DNA of 26,750 bases from the NCBI GenBank assembly GCA_034090805.1, contig JAXDRV010000073.1, positions 1-26,750 of the forward strand, written 5' to 3'. The stretch is from Ornithomonoglobus_A sp034090805. Lineage in GTDB: Bacteria; Bacillota; Clostridia; UBA1381. The position numbers and the translations under genes are program-made. Shown in pieces: positions 1-8,056 of this stretch (within the stretch, counting starts at the first letter, position 1; each line of letters starts with the position of its first letter). The notes under the pieces are model-generated. The model searched no databases, was not told the origin of the DNA, and was given only the letters and a program-made list of their open reading frames with translations.

Positions 1-142
1 GTGAAAAATAAGCTGCGCATCTTGCCCTTTATCGGAGCTTGAAGTATCAACATACGTCGGCACTCCTCAAAAGAGCAATCTGCTTGCTTCTTTTCCACGT
101 TATGATTTGTGCCGCCGCAGGGCGGCGGAATGGAGGATTAAT
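1..142 (-). repeat. Type A structured intergenic element, copy E1, with RBS module (thiD leader)
   Basis: The core is 1-98. Its ends are imperfect inverted repeats (GTGAAAAATAAGC at 1-13 and GCTTCTTTTCCAC at 86-98). On the minus strand the arms pair and include the motif GCAGATTGC opposite GCAAGATGC, which leaves two adjacent G-A mismatches. A second GA/GA step lies further in, and a small apical hairpin (GTAT, four bases, ATAC) closes the structure. From 99 to 142 the copy continues with a 6-bp hairpin (111-116 with 121-126) and the thiD ribosome site GGAGG (132-136). Copies with the same layout lie at 4376-4515 and 21479-21620. The window starts exactly at the core boundary, so the upstream flank and promoter are not visible. 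The strand given is the one that forms the G-A pairs. Confidence 0.85.
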
Positions 143-925
143 ATGAAAACAGCATTAACAATAGCCGGCTCGGACTGCAGCGGCGGCGCAGGTATTCAGG
201 CTGATTTGAAAACGTTCTGCTCAAACGGAGTTTACGGCATGAGCGTAATCACCTCAATCACCTCACAGAACACAACCGGTGTTTACGGGGTTTTTGATAT
301 TCCCCCGGAACAAACCGCATCGCAGCTTGACGCAGTATTTACCGATATATTCCCGAATGCGGTCAAAATCGGAATGGTATCCTCCTCCGACATAATAGAA
401 ACCATAGCGAAAAAATTAAATGAATATTCGCCTAAAAATATAGTTCTCGACACGGTAATGGTATCAACAAGCGGTCACAGACTTCTTGCGGACGATGCAC
501 TTTCGGCACTTATCACCGAGCTTTTTCCGCTTGCCGATATTATAACTCCCAACATACCCGAAGCGCAAATCCTATCCGGCATGACAATAAAAAATGCCGC
601 CGATATGGAACGCGCGGCTGAGGATATTTCATCAAAGCACGGCGTTGATGTTCTTATCAAGGGCGGTCATAGCATAAACGACAGCAGCGATTTTCTGTTC
701 GGCAAAGAGCATAAGCAGTGGTTTCACTCAAGGCGCATCGACAATCCCAACACTCACGGCACAGGCTGCACCCTTTCGTCTGCAATAGCCGCAAATCTTG
801 CAAAGGGCATGAGCATGGAAAATGCCGTAGGCACTGCAAAGGAATATATTTCCGCAGCCCTCGCCGCAGGTCTAAACCTCGGCAAAGGCAGCGGACCTTT
901 AATGCATAATTTTAAGCTTAGATAA
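143..925 (+). CDS. thiD: Hydroxymethylpyrimidine/phosphomethylpyrimidine kinase (ThiD)
   Basis: Cytosolic ribokinase-fold kinase that phosphorylates HMP and HMP-phosphate to HMP-PP for thiamine biosynthesis; some relatives are pyridoxal kinases. The 260-residue product is typical of the family. It opens with the N-terminal AGSDCSGGAGIQADLKTF substrate-binding motif (about residues 8-25) and has the C-terminal anion-hole motif HGTGC (205-209), whose Cys fits the ThiD/PdxK group. The start is the ATG at 143, six bases after GGAGG. An upstream in-frame ATG at 107 lies inside the repeat element and would put the ribosome site within the coding region, so I reject it. The gene stands alone here, with no other thi genes and no TPP riboswitch consensus in the visible leader. 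A terminator follows at once. Confidence 0.93.
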   Translation: MKTALTIAGSDCSGGAGIQADLKTFCSNGVYGMSVITSITSQNTTGVYGVFDIPPEQTASQLDAVFTDIFPNAVKIGMVSSSDIIETIAKKLNEYSPKNIVLDTVMVSTSGHRLLADDALSALITELFPLADIITPNIPEAQILSGMTIKNAADMERAAEDISSKHGVDVLIKGGHSINDSSDFLFGKEHKQWFHSRRIDNPNTHGTGCTLSSAIAANLAKGMSMENAVGTAKEYISAALAAGLNLGKGSGPLMHNFKLR

Positions 926-954
926 AGAGGACGGATTTTTCCGTCCTCTTTTTT
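925..954. terminator. Bidirectional Rho-independent terminator between thiD and the S8 protease gene
   Basis: A perfect 10-bp stem (AAGAGGACGG at 925-934 with CCGTCCTCTT at 941-950, six-base loop) is followed by T residues on the plus strand. On the minus strand it is followed by A/T-rich sequence just after the protease stop codon. It serves two convergent genes. Confidence 0.85.
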
Positions 955-3900
955 ACTTCAAATCAAATTCTTTTGCCGTATCAATATTTTTCATATTTTC
1001 CGATTCATCCCAGAAAAACAGCTTAACCTTTTTCGCCGATGTCCAATCTCCGAGCTCGGTGAAGCTATATTTTGTATTTCCCAACGGCAAGGTTTTTCCC
1101 TCTTTTTTCACTGTAACAAGTATTCCGTCCGCATCATACAGCGCCGTAATTATGTTCGTATCCATCTGCGCCCTGATGTTATTTCTTATGGTAAATTTTA
1201 AATCCGTTACCGTGTCCGATTGGTATTCACTGTCAAAGGTCACTCCGATTTTATCGGTATACAAATACGCCGCCGCTTCCGATGAATTTCCCGCATAGTC
1301 CTCGCATACGATTTTTACCGAGGAATAATCAACGGAATTGCCCAAATCCATACTCACCGATACGGCTCCGCCTTTTTTAATACTGTTCTGATCATCAAAA
1401 GCCGCAGTTGATTTCCATGTTTTTCCGTCAGTTGTTGAATATATTGCATATATACGGCTCAGATAATGGTTATCCCTTGCCACTATTACCAGTGTATTAT
1501 TCGTTTCGTTATACCGTGCCGCAACAAGCTCGGGATTCGTCCTATCCACCGTCACCGGCAGCTCAAAGCTGTCATCGGCCGTTCCGTCACCGTCCGAATC
1601 GCCCTCAACTCTTAATGTATACTCGCCCTCGGCTTTATCATTAATAAAATTCGGAACTGTTTTATATGCCTTCAGCAAAAACTTGTTTGTCATATTGCGT
1701 GTTCCGTTCGGATTTTTCGTACTGTCCTGCGCAACAAGGTTATTTTGACTGTCAAACAGCTTAAAATCCAACTGATACACAAACCTGTAGTTTTGCATCG
1801 ATACGACAAAATCATTCGTTTTACCGTCCGCACGTTCGTTGTTGTATGCTATAAATTCCTTCGGCATAGATTTATTTGAATACGGATTTCTTCCGAGAGT
1901 AAAGCGTGTGCCGTCACTTACCCTTGCGTAAAGCTGCGTGCCGCCGAAATCCTTATAATTCGGATCTATAATCGTACTGCCGCCGTCATCATATATCGTT
2001 TTATCAAAAATCCTTGCCGCAGACCAGTCACCGTAAAAACCGGTGAACGGAACAGATGCTTTAACCGCCGCCCCCTCCGACTGTTCAAGGCTCACAAAGC
2101 CGTCAATGAAAAATCCGCTTGTAAAAATTTCTTTGTTTTCCTCAAGCTGTGCATTGTCGAGAGTAACCGTACCCGTAACGGTCACCGTTTCTCCCGCCGG
2201 TATCGTTATGCTTTCCGGCAGAGTGCTGCTGATAATATCAAGCTTTTTCGCGGTAATCGCACCGGCGTATCTCACATCGGTCAGATAATTCTTTCCGTCT
2301 GACACAACGTATGTATCTGTCGTTGCCTCAACGGAAATCGTATCATATGTGACATCGGTATTTTTAACGTTTGTCGCCGTAAACGAAAGCTCGATTGTTT
2401 CATCAAGCCCTGCGCCGAGCTTTATTTTCGCTTTTTTGCCGTTTCCCGTAAGAACAACGGAGGCATTCATCATATTTTCAAGATTGACCATGCCCGCCCC
2501 CTGCTGTCTTACCGAATACGGGACGCCGTCGCTCTGCCTTACAATATCAGCCGAACTCATCATCAGCTTTTCAATAAGCGTAATCTTATCATCTCCCGTA
2601 AGCCCGGAAAATGCCGCATTATAGCTGTCCGAGGTCTTGTAATACTGATCCATTATAGCTGCTGCGCCCGATATATGCGGAGCAGCCATGGACGTTCCGC
2701 TCAGAATCTTATAATTGTTTCCCGGCACTGCTCCGTATATCCCACCGCCCGGAGCGGATATTTCCGGTTTTATATCAAGCGTGGAATCAACGCCCCATGA
2801 GGTAAACCACGACGATTGTCCTGCGATCGGGCTCTTCAAGGGTAAATCGATTACTTTCAAATAACGCATCTTTTTATCTTCATATGCCGCAAGCATTTCT
2901 CCGGTTGACTTTATTGCAATCGCTGTCGGCAGTGACAGAGAAACCGTTGCAATTGCGTCATCGCTGCTGTTTATCAAAATCATCCCGACTGCTCCCGCCG
3001 CTTTTGCGTTATTTGATTTTTCGGTAAAGGCATTATTTCCTCTTTTTACAAGAGCTATTTTCCCACTCAAATCCTTATCGGTAAAATCATCGACAAGTCC
3101 GTATCCGCAGTCAACATATTCAACATAATTTGTGCTGCCGCCGAACAGCGTCGAAAACGAGCTGCCGTCAAATGCCTTGTATAAATCGATCTCCGTTCCG
3201 TCCGGCAATGCACACCTATATCCCGATGTATATGTATAGCTGTTCGTAACGGAGGCAACGGAGGTTGCGGAAGAGTAGGAGCTTGGTGTATTTATCGAAC
3301 CGTAATCCGGATCCTCCGCAAGAGGAGTATTATACTTATATCCCCTGGCCTCATTGCCCGCTGATACGGACAAAAATATCCCGGCATTACGCATTTTATC
3401 CATATATGAGCTGTATGAAGCATCTAACTGCGGATCGTCAAATTCAGCACCGTAGCTTGCATTTATAACGTCCGCACCGAGTGCAATCGCATCGTTGTAC
3501 GCAGCCCTAACGGCAGCATCGCTGAATCCGCCGCCCGAATTTCCGCTGCACATAAACAGCAGCTGCGCCTCGGGAGCAATACCCGAAAACTTCTCTCCGT
3601 TCGGCAGAGTTCCGTCCTTGCCGCAGGCAATCGAGGACACGTGTGTTCCGTGTTCAAAGCTTTCATAATACACATCTCCCGATTTTAACGCATAGTTATA
3701 CGCAAAGGGTATTTTTTCGCTTTTGTATACGGTTGAAATATCACTGCCGGCATTAAGAGTTTTGCTTTCTATAAGCGTACTCATCGATTCCTTTGTATGA
3801 GCGGGATTTGCAGGTGCGTGGCTGAACATATCATGATCCGTCTGGCAGCCTGCGTCTATAACGGCAATCAGCTCACCCTCGCCGTTATATCCGTTTGACA

Positions 3901-4369
3901 CCGCATAATCCGTATTTATCATATCTCCCGAAAATCCGAGCTTTGCCTCAGCTTCCGGCTCCTCCGGCAGATACCATGTTTTAGAAACGTAAACGCTTTT
4001 TACTCCCGGTATTTTCTCTATTTCACTTATACAACTCATCGGCGCATCGACAGAAAACCCACTGAAAAGCATTGTATATGTATATCCCTTTTCAACGGAA
4101 GGCTCTATGTTTCTTTCAATATTATTTAAAATCGCCGCCTGGGTGCGTATAAGACTGCTTTCCGCAATATCGGAAACAGCCGTTTGCAGATATGCCTTCA
4201 TACCGGCGGCCTGCGCCTCTGCCTTTTCGATAAGCGCCTCGTCTGTTGTTTCAACGATAAGTGTTACCACCTCATCATTGCCCGAATCATCAAGCTCCGC
4301 AGCCTTAATTTCTCCCGTCCACGCAATTGACACAGCACACAGGATCACGGATATCAATCGTTTCATCAT
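953..4369 (-). CDS. Secreted S8 (subtilisin-like) serine protease with PA domain, lactocepin/C5a-peptidase type
   Basis: Predicted extracellular protease of 1138 residues. A signal peptide (MMKRLISVILCAVSIAW, likely cut after IKA near residue 23) is followed by an inhibitor I9-like propeptide (about 95-130). The catalytic domain shows Asp172 (AVIDAG), His240 (EHGTHVSS), the oxyanion Asn339 (SAGNE) and Ser560 (LSGTSMAAPH). A protease-associated domain is inserted before the serine (about 390-500, with GKIALVKRG and AGAVGMILI). The Fn3-like and beta-sandwich C-terminal regions fit the cell-envelope proteinase group. No LPXTG anchor, S-layer repeats or C-terminal membrane segment is visible, so it is probably released. 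The start is the ATG at 4369, 12 bases after GGAGG; the longer reading frame up to 4477 is repeat sequence. It has its own promoter near 4549-4577. The substrate is unknown. Confidence 0.9.
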   Translation of the reverse strand: MMKRLISVILCAVSIAWTGEIKAAELDDSGNDEVVTLIVETTDEALIEKAEAQAAGMKAYLQTAVSDIAESSLIRTQAAILNNIERNIEPSVEKGYTYTMLFSGFSVDAPMSCISEIEKIPGVKSVYVSKTWYLPEEPEAEAKLGFSGDMINTDYAVSNGYNGEGELIAVIDAGCQTDHDMFSHAPANPAHTKESMSTLIESKTLNAGSDISTVYKSEKIPFAYNYALKSGDVYYESFEHGTHVSSIACGKDGTLPNGEKFSGIAPEAQLLFMCSGNSGGGFSDAAVRAAYNDAIALGADVINASYGAEFDDPQLDASYSSYMDKMRNAGIFLSVSAGNEARGYKYNTPLAEDPDYGSINTPSSYSSATSVASVTNSYTYTSGYRCALPDGTEIDLYKAFDGSSFSTLFGGSTNYVEYVDCGYGLVDDFTDKDLSGKIALVKRGNNAFTEKSNNAKAAGAVGMILINSSDDAIATVSLSLPTAIAIKSTGEMLAAYEDKKMRYLKVIDLPLKSPIAGQSSWFTSWGVDSTLDIKPEISAPGGGIYGAVPGNNYKILSGTSMAAPHISGAAAIMDQYYKTSDSYNAAFSGLTGDDKITLIEKLMMSSADIVRQSDGVPYSVRQQGAGMVNLENMMNASVVLTGNGKKAKIKLGAGLDETIELSFTATNVKNTDVTYDTISVEATTDTYVVSDGKNYLTDVRYAGAITAKKLDIISSTLPESITIPAGETVTVTGTVTLDNAQLEENKEIFTSGFFIDGFVSLEQSEGAAVKASVPFTGFYGDWSAARIFDKTIYDDGGSTIIDPNYKDFGGTQLYARVSDGTRFTLGRNPYSNKSMPKEFIAYNNERADGKTNDFVVSMQNYRFVYQLDFKLFDSQNNLVAQDSTKNPNGTRNMTNKFLLKAYKTVPNFINDKAEGEYTLRVEGDSDGDGTADDSFELPVTVDRTNPELVAARYNETNNTLVIVARDNHYLSRIYAIYSTTDGKTWKSTAAFDDQNSIKKGGAVSVSMDLGNSVDYSSVKIVCEDYAGNSSEAAAYLYTDKIGVTFDSEYQSDTVTDLKFTIRNNIRAQMDTNIITALYDADGILVTVKKEGKTLPLGNTKYSFTELGDWTSAKKVKLFFWDESENMKNIDTAKEFDLK

Positions 4370-4375
4370 ATTCTC

Positions 4376-4515
4376 TTTAATCCTCCATTCCGCCGCCATG
4401 AGGCGACACAAATAAATGTGGAAAAGAAGCAAGCAGATTGCTCTTTTAAGGGACGCCGATGTATGTTGATACTTCAAGCTCCGATAAAGGGCAAGATGCG
4501 CCGCTTATTTTTCAC
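4376..4515 (+). repeat. Type A structured intergenic element, copy E2, with RBS module (protease leader)
   Basis: The 98-nt core (4418-4515) differs from E1 at six positions by hand count and lies in the opposite orientation. The RBS module 4376-4417 holds GGAGG (on the minus strand) and a mini-hairpin (4392-4397 with 4402-4407). In that mini-hairpin the one non-Watson-Crick pair reads as a U-G wobble in the mRNA. The GCAGATTGC/GCAAGATGC tandem G-A motif is intact. The inner second GA step is damaged on the left arm (AA instead of GA). It lies in the transcribed leader between the promoter at 4549-4577 and the protease start. Confidence 0.85.
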
Positions 4516-4533
4516 ATTTATTACTCCCCCTCT
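4512..4533 (-). other. Ribosome site followed by a start-stop codon pair in the protease leader
   Basis: The purine-rich GAGGGGGAG (4524-4532 on the minus strand) is followed six bases later by ATG TGA (4517-4512), the last bases of which are the first bases of the repeat core. Either this is the ghost of an original ribosome site displaced by insertion of the element, or a minimal start-stop leader. Copy E5 has a similar ATGTGA at the same boundary. Confidence 0.4.
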
Positions 4534-4548
4534 GAATTAATTGTACTT

Positions 4549-4577
4549 ATTATATCATAAAATTGAACACTTGTACA
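4549..4577 (-). promoter_or_regulatory. Sigma-A-type promoter for the S8 protease gene
   Basis: On the minus strand, -35 TGTACA (4572-4577) and -10 TATAAT (4549-4554) are 17 bases apart. The predicted transcript would start near 4541 and run through copy E2 before the coding region, giving a leader of about 170 nt. Confidence 0.6.
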
Positions 4578-4740
4578 TATATTTATCAAATTTTTCTCTA
4601 TATGGAAATTAAATATTTTTTATTTCAAAAAAATAAAAATTTTTATTTACCTTACGCCAAAAATGTGGTATAATAATATAGTATCGGGTAATTTAACACA
4701 TCATTTGCCCGCAGCACACATGAAAGCGAGGGAATTTATC
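4578..4740. other. Divergent AT-rich intergenic region holding the thioesterase promoter
   Basis: With 4370-4577 this makes a gap of about 370 bases between the divergent protease and thioesterase genes. Between the two promoters (about 4578-4645) the sequence is very A/T-rich, and I see no further gene, repeat or operator-like palindrome. Confidence 0.6.
4646..4674 (+). promoter_or_regulatory. Extended -10 promoter for the thioesterase-smpB operon
   Basis: -35 TTTACC (4646-4651), a 17-base spacer and TGG-TATAAT (-10 at 4669-4674). The only upstream in-frame ATG of the thioesterase reading frame (4663) lies inside this promoter, which rules out that start. The hexamer and its downstream TAATAT resemble the asp23 promoter at 5912-5940. 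Confidence 0.7.
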
Positions 4741-5229
4741 GTGAAACCGCAAAAAAATGAAAACTCAACCGCAGTTTCGGCACAGCTTATTCTGCCGCAT
4801 CAGGCAAATCCTGCCGGTAACGTCCACGGCGGTGAAATAATAAAGCTCATGGATTCCACTGCCGGAATAGCCGCCCAGCGTCATTGCCGCACAAACGTCG
4901 TGACCGCCCGCGTTGACGAGCTGTGCTTTAAAAAGCCCGTGCGGATAGGCGATTATGTCACCTGCACAGCAAAGGTCGTGTTTGCGGGAGTATCATCCAT
5001 GGAGGTTTTTGTTACGGTTGAATCGGAAAATCTTTATACCGGGCAGACGCAGATAGCGCTTACGGCATTTTTCACCATGGTTTCTCTTGACGAAAACGAC
5101 CGTCCAGCACCAGTCCCTCCGGTAGAATGCGGCGATGACGAATATTCAAAGCTGCTTTATACCGCCGGCAAAAACAGATATGAAAAAAGCAAGCGCCGCA
5201 GAAAAAGCGCCGGCAGTGAGGAAGACTAA
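4741..5229 (+). CDS. Acyl-CoA thioesterase, hotdog fold (YkhA/YciA family)
   Basis: Hydrolyses acyl-CoA to free acid and CoA; a broad-range cytosolic housekeeping enzyme in this family. The 162-residue product carries the family motif NPAGNVHGGEIIKLMD near residues 23-38, where His and Asp are expected near the active site, then the central strand region with VTARVDELCFKKPVRIGD. The C-terminus is short, basic and variable (KSKRRRKSAGSEED). The start chosen is GTG at 4741, eight bases after GCGAGGG (4726-4732). ATG at 4720 is in frame but lacks a ribosome site. It is first in an operon with smpB (27-base gap). The exact chain-length preference cannot be read from sequence. Confidence 0.85.
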   Translation: MKPQKNENSTAVSAQLILPHQANPAGNVHGGEIIKLMDSTAGIAAQRHCRTNVVTARVDELCFKKPVRIGDYVTCTAKVVFAGVSSMEVFVTVESENLYTGQTQIALTAFFTMVSLDENDRPAPVPPVECGDDEYSKLLYTAGKNRYEKSKRRRKSAGSEED

Positions 5230-5256
5230 TCATCAAATAAAGTAAGGAAGATCATT

Positions 5257-5724
5257 ATGGCATCAACTAACATAAAAATACTTGCCCAAAATAAAAAAGC
5301 ACGTCACGAATACTTTATCCTTGAAACGATCGAATGCGGGATAGAGCTTTTCGGCACTGAGGTGAAATCCATGCGTCTGGGCAAGGTCAACATGACAGAT
5401 TCATACGCCTCAATCGATAACGGAGAGGTGTTTATAAAGGGCATGAACGTTTCGCCCTTTGAGAAAGGAAACATATTCAACAAGGATCCCTTAAGAGTGC
5501 GCAAGCTTTTGCTGCACAAAAAGGAGATACGCAAGCTTATCGGTCAGATACAGCAGGACGGTCTTACACTCATACCTCTTTCTGTATATCTTAAAGGCTC
5601 ATTGGTCAAGGTATCGCTTGCGGTTGCAAAGGGCAAAAAGCTTTACGACAAGCGTCGGGACATTGCCGACCGTGACGCAAAGCGCAGTGCCGAGCGCGCG
5701 GTAAAAAGCAGAGATTACAGATAA
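5257..5724 (+). CDS. smpB: SsrA-binding protein SmpB
   Basis: Partner of tmRNA in trans-translation: it binds the tRNA-like domain and delivers tmRNA to stalled ribosomes. The 155-residue product has the family's beta-barrel motifs ECGIELFGTEVKSMRLGKVN (about 27-46) and the region around ASIDNGEVF. Its C-terminal tail is basic (KKLYDKRRDIADRDAKR) and inserts in the mRNA channel in known SmpB proteins. AAGGAAG precedes the ATG. It is co-transcribed with the thioesterase and ends at a strong terminator. The ssrA gene itself is not in this window, although it often lies near smpB. Confidence 0.96.
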   Translation: MASTNIKILAQNKKARHEYFILETIECGIELFGTEVKSMRLGKVNMTDSYASIDNGEVFIKGMNVSPFEKGNIFNKDPLRVRKLLLHKKEIRKLIGQIQQDGLTLIPLSVYLKGSLVKVSLAVAKGKKLYDKRRDIADRDAKRSAERAVKSRDYR

Positions 5725-5727
5725 AAT

Positions 5728-5772
5728 AAAGCGTCCGTGCGGCTCTCTTCCCCGCCGCACGGACGCTTTTAT
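5728..5772 (+). terminator. Strong terminator after smpB
   Basis: A perfect 15-bp stem (5728-5742 with 5755-5769, arms ending CCGTGCGG/CCGCACGG) with a 12-base loop, followed by TTTT. The A-run on the 5' side could let it act in both directions. Confidence 0.9.
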
Positions 5773-5911
5773 CATTTGCAGGCGAATACCGCCGTCTTCG
5801 ATTATATCCGTACCCGTTATGTATCGTCCCTCATAGGAACACAAAATCAGATCCTCCCGGTATACCAATCATTATTTTTTCACGATAATCAGCATATTTA
5901 CAATATTTTTG

Positions 5912-5940
5912 TTGCATTAAAGGCGAAAACATGGTATAAT
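5912..5940 (+). promoter_or_regulatory. Extended -10 promoter for asp23-fakA-recG
   Basis: TTGCAT (5912-5917), a 17-base spacer and TGG-TATAAT (5935-5940). The Asp23 start is 39 bases downstream of the -10. Between the smpB terminator and this promoter (5773-5911) I see no gene. Confidence 0.65.
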
Positions 5941-5978
5941 AATATTAACAACGAAATTACCGGAAGGGAGAATCAATT

Positions 5979-6335
5979 ATGATATTAAAAACTGGCGGAG
6001 AACTCGGCGAGGTTTCAATAAATAATTCCGTAATAGCGGAAATTGCCGGTGCGGTTGCCGCAAAATGCTACGGCGTTGTCGGAATGGCGTGGAGAAATAA
6101 AAAAGACGGTATAGTTAATCTCCTTCTTCCCGATACGATTACAAAGGGAATTAACGTTTCGGTACAGGAGGACGGTGTCACAATCGAAATGCACATCATC
6201 GTAGAATACGGAATAAATATTAATTCAATCTGCAAAAGCATTGTGAACAGAGTAAGGTATACAATCGAAAATACCGCAGGCTTAAAGGTTAATCAGGTGA
6301 ATGTACGTGTCGAGGGCGTGCGTGTTGATGAGTAA
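5979..6335 (+). CDS. Asp23/Gls24 family envelope stress response protein (YloU-like)
   Basis: A small 118-residue cytosolic protein of the Asp23/Gls24 family. Members in other Firmicutes are abundant and some associate with the membrane; the molecular role is not settled. Visible family features are the opening GELGEVSINNSVIAEIAGAVA, the central CYGVVGMAW, and the C-terminal repeat-like strands ending VNQVNVRVEGVRV. GGGAG precedes the ATG. The gene comes directly before fakA (14-base gap), the same order as yloU-yloV in Bacillus. Confidence 0.88.
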   Translation: MILKTGGELGEVSINNSVIAEIAGAVAAKCYGVVGMAWRNKKDGIVNLLLPDTITKGINVSVQEDGVTIEMHIIVEYGININSICKSIVNRVRYTIENTAGLKVNQVNVRVEGVRVDE

Positions 6336-6349
6336 AGGAACGGTAAACT

Positions 6350-8056
6350 ATGGCTGAAATTTTAACTGGCGAGTTGTTTGCTGAAATGATAATCTCCGGC
6401 GCAAACAACCTATACAATAACAGGAGTGAGGTTGACGATCTGAATGTTTTCCCCGTTCCTGACGGAGATACGGGTACGAATATGTCGCTTACCGTAACGG
6501 CTATGGCAAACGACCTTAAAGCCAAAGCAAGCGGCTCACTTTCAAAAACAGCGGACGTTATGTCATTTTCTACCTTAAGAGGCGCAAGGGGAAATTCCGG
6601 CGTTATACTGTCGCAGTTTTTCAGAGGTATTTCAAAAAGCCTTAAGGGTAAGGACGAATGCAGTGCCGAAGAATTTGCGGCAGCGCTTACCGACGGTGCA
6701 GGCGCAGCATATAAGGCAGTCATGAAGCCTACTGAGGGTACGATACTGACCGTCGCACGTGAGGCGGCAAACGGAGCGTCTATCGCCGCTTCGGCAAGCA
6801 AGGACCTTTGCGAGGTTTTAAGCAATGCCGTTCAAAGGGGCAACAAGGCTCTTGCACACACCCCCGAACAGCTTCCGGCACTGAAAAAAGCCGGTGTTGT
6901 AGATGCGGGCGGCAAGGGCTGGATGCTTGTACTTGAGGGAGCATTATATTATCTCGAAAACGGTTCGTCCATCGAAAGAGAGGACGATAAAAGCGAATCC
7001 GCTCCCCAGCCTCCCCAAAAGGCTCAGGCTGCTCTTAACACCGAGGATATTAAATTCAAATACTGCACGGAATTTATAATAGAAAAATACAAAAGCGGTG
7101 CATCAGTTGACGAATTTCGTTCGGCTATCGCACAGAAGGGCGACTGTATGCTTGTCATAGATGATGACGATGTTGTAAAAGTACATATCCACACCAACCA
7201 CCCCGGATTTGTACTTGAGGAGGCAGTAAAGCTCGGAGAAATGATCAACCTCAAGATCGACAACATGAAGCATCAGCACAGAACGCTTCTGAGCGCAAAC
7301 GAGGTTAAGGAGGAAGCTCCGCAAAAGCCGGAAAAGCCAAAAAAACAGAAGGCAGCTTCCGAAAAGAAGGAGAAAAAGCCTGTTGAGATAAAGGAATACG
7401 GATTTGTTGCGATTGCAGCGGGCAAGGGTTTTGCCGCAATCTTAAAGGATTTGGGTGCAGATAAAATCATCGAGGGCGGTCAAACTATGAATCCGTCCAC
7501 AGAGGATATAATCAAAGCGGTCAAGCGCATTAAAGCGAGAGTTGTGTTTGTGTTCCCCAACAACAAAAACATAATTATGGCTGCAACTCAGGCTGCCGAA
7601 ATAATCGAGGATAAGAGGGTCATTGTTATACCGACACGCAGCGTGCCGGAATGTATCGCCTCACTGATAGCCTTTGACGCACGCAAAACAACTGCGGGCA
7701 ACGAGGAAACAATGAACAAGTCGATGAAAAAAATCCGTTCGGCATCTATAACGTATGCCGTTCGTGATACGGAAATCGATGATATAGAAATCAAAAAGGA
7801 CGATATTCTCGGAATTGACGGCTCAGATATAACTATGGTCGGCAAGGGAATCGATGAGGTTCTCGAAAAGCTGGTTGACAGCATTGTTGACGAGGATACA
7901 GAGTATGTTACTCTTTATTACGGAAAGGACGTAAAAAAGGCGGACGCAGAAGCAGCCGCCGCAAGACTTGAGGAGAAATATTCCGAGGACGAAATAGAGG
8001 TAACCGCAAAAAGAGGCGGTCAGCCTGTATACTATTATGTACTTGGCGTGGAATAA
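6350..8056 (+). CDS. fakA: Fatty acid kinase subunit FakA (YloV, DAK-fold, DegV-partner kinase)
   Basis: ATP-binding subunit that phosphorylates fatty acids held by a FakB (DegV) protein, so that host or recycled acyl chains reach phospholipid synthesis; no fakB gene lies in this window. The 568-residue product starts with the DhaL-type kinase domain (about 1-200), with the metal/ATP motif NVFPVPDGDTGTNMS (about 33-47) and RGARGNSGVILSQ. A middle domain (about 225-315) follows, then a Lys/Glu/Pro-rich linker (about 318-345), then the C-terminal DegV-like domain. AAAGGAACGG precedes the ATG. The recG start abuts its stop codon. It complements the PlsX/FapR genes in block 5. Confidence 0.92.
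   Translation: MAEILTGELFAEMIISGANNLYNNRSEVDDLNVFPVPDGDTGTNMSLTVTAMANDLKAKASGSLSKTADVMSFSTLRGARGNSGVILSQFFRGISKSLKGKDECSAEEFAAALTDGAGAAYKAVMKPTEGTILTVAREAANGASIAASASKDLCEVLSNAVQRGNKALAHTPEQLPALKKAGVVDAGGKGWMLVLEGALYYLENGSSIEREDDKSESAPQPPQKAQAALNTEDIKFKYCTEFIIEKYKSGASVDEFRSAIAQKGDCMLVIDDDDVVKVHIHTNHPGFVLEEAVKLGEMINLKIDNMKHQHRTLLSANEVKEEAPQKPEKPKKQKAASEKKEKKPVEIKEYGFVAIAAGKGFAAILKDLGADKIIEGGQTMNPSTEDIIKAVKRIKARVVFVFPNNKNIIMAATQAAEIIEDKRVIVIPTRSVPECIASLIAFDARKTTAGNEETMNKSMKKIRSASITYAVRDTEIDDIEIKKDDILGIDGSDITMVGKGIDEVLEKLVDSIVDEDTEYVTLYYGKDVKKADAEAAAARLEEKYSEDEIEVTAKRGGQPVYYYVLGVE

Noticed and set aside
107..142. N-terminal extension of ThiD, with similar extensions of the protease (4370-4477) and FabG (21479-21514), all reading AAEWR
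   Set aside because: The shared residues are translated repeat element and ribosome site. The real starts follow GGAGG.
1..142. TPP riboswitch before thiD
   Set aside because: The TPP aptamer's CTGAGA and pyrophosphate-binding consensus segments are absent; the leader is the type A repeat.
4663..4740. Upstream start (ATG at 4663) for the thioesterase
   Set aside because: This ATG lies in the spacer of the predicted promoter, upstream of its -10 and of the transcription start.
5599..5868. 89-residue minus-strand frame running into the smpB-asp23 gap
   Set aside because: It overlaps the end of smpB and the strong terminator, and has no ribosome site. The stretch TGTDIIEDGG is suggestive but too short to support a gene remnant.
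5725..5978. tmRNA (ssrA) next to smpB
   Set aside because: The gap is too short, and I see no tRNA-like ends or tag-coding sequence.
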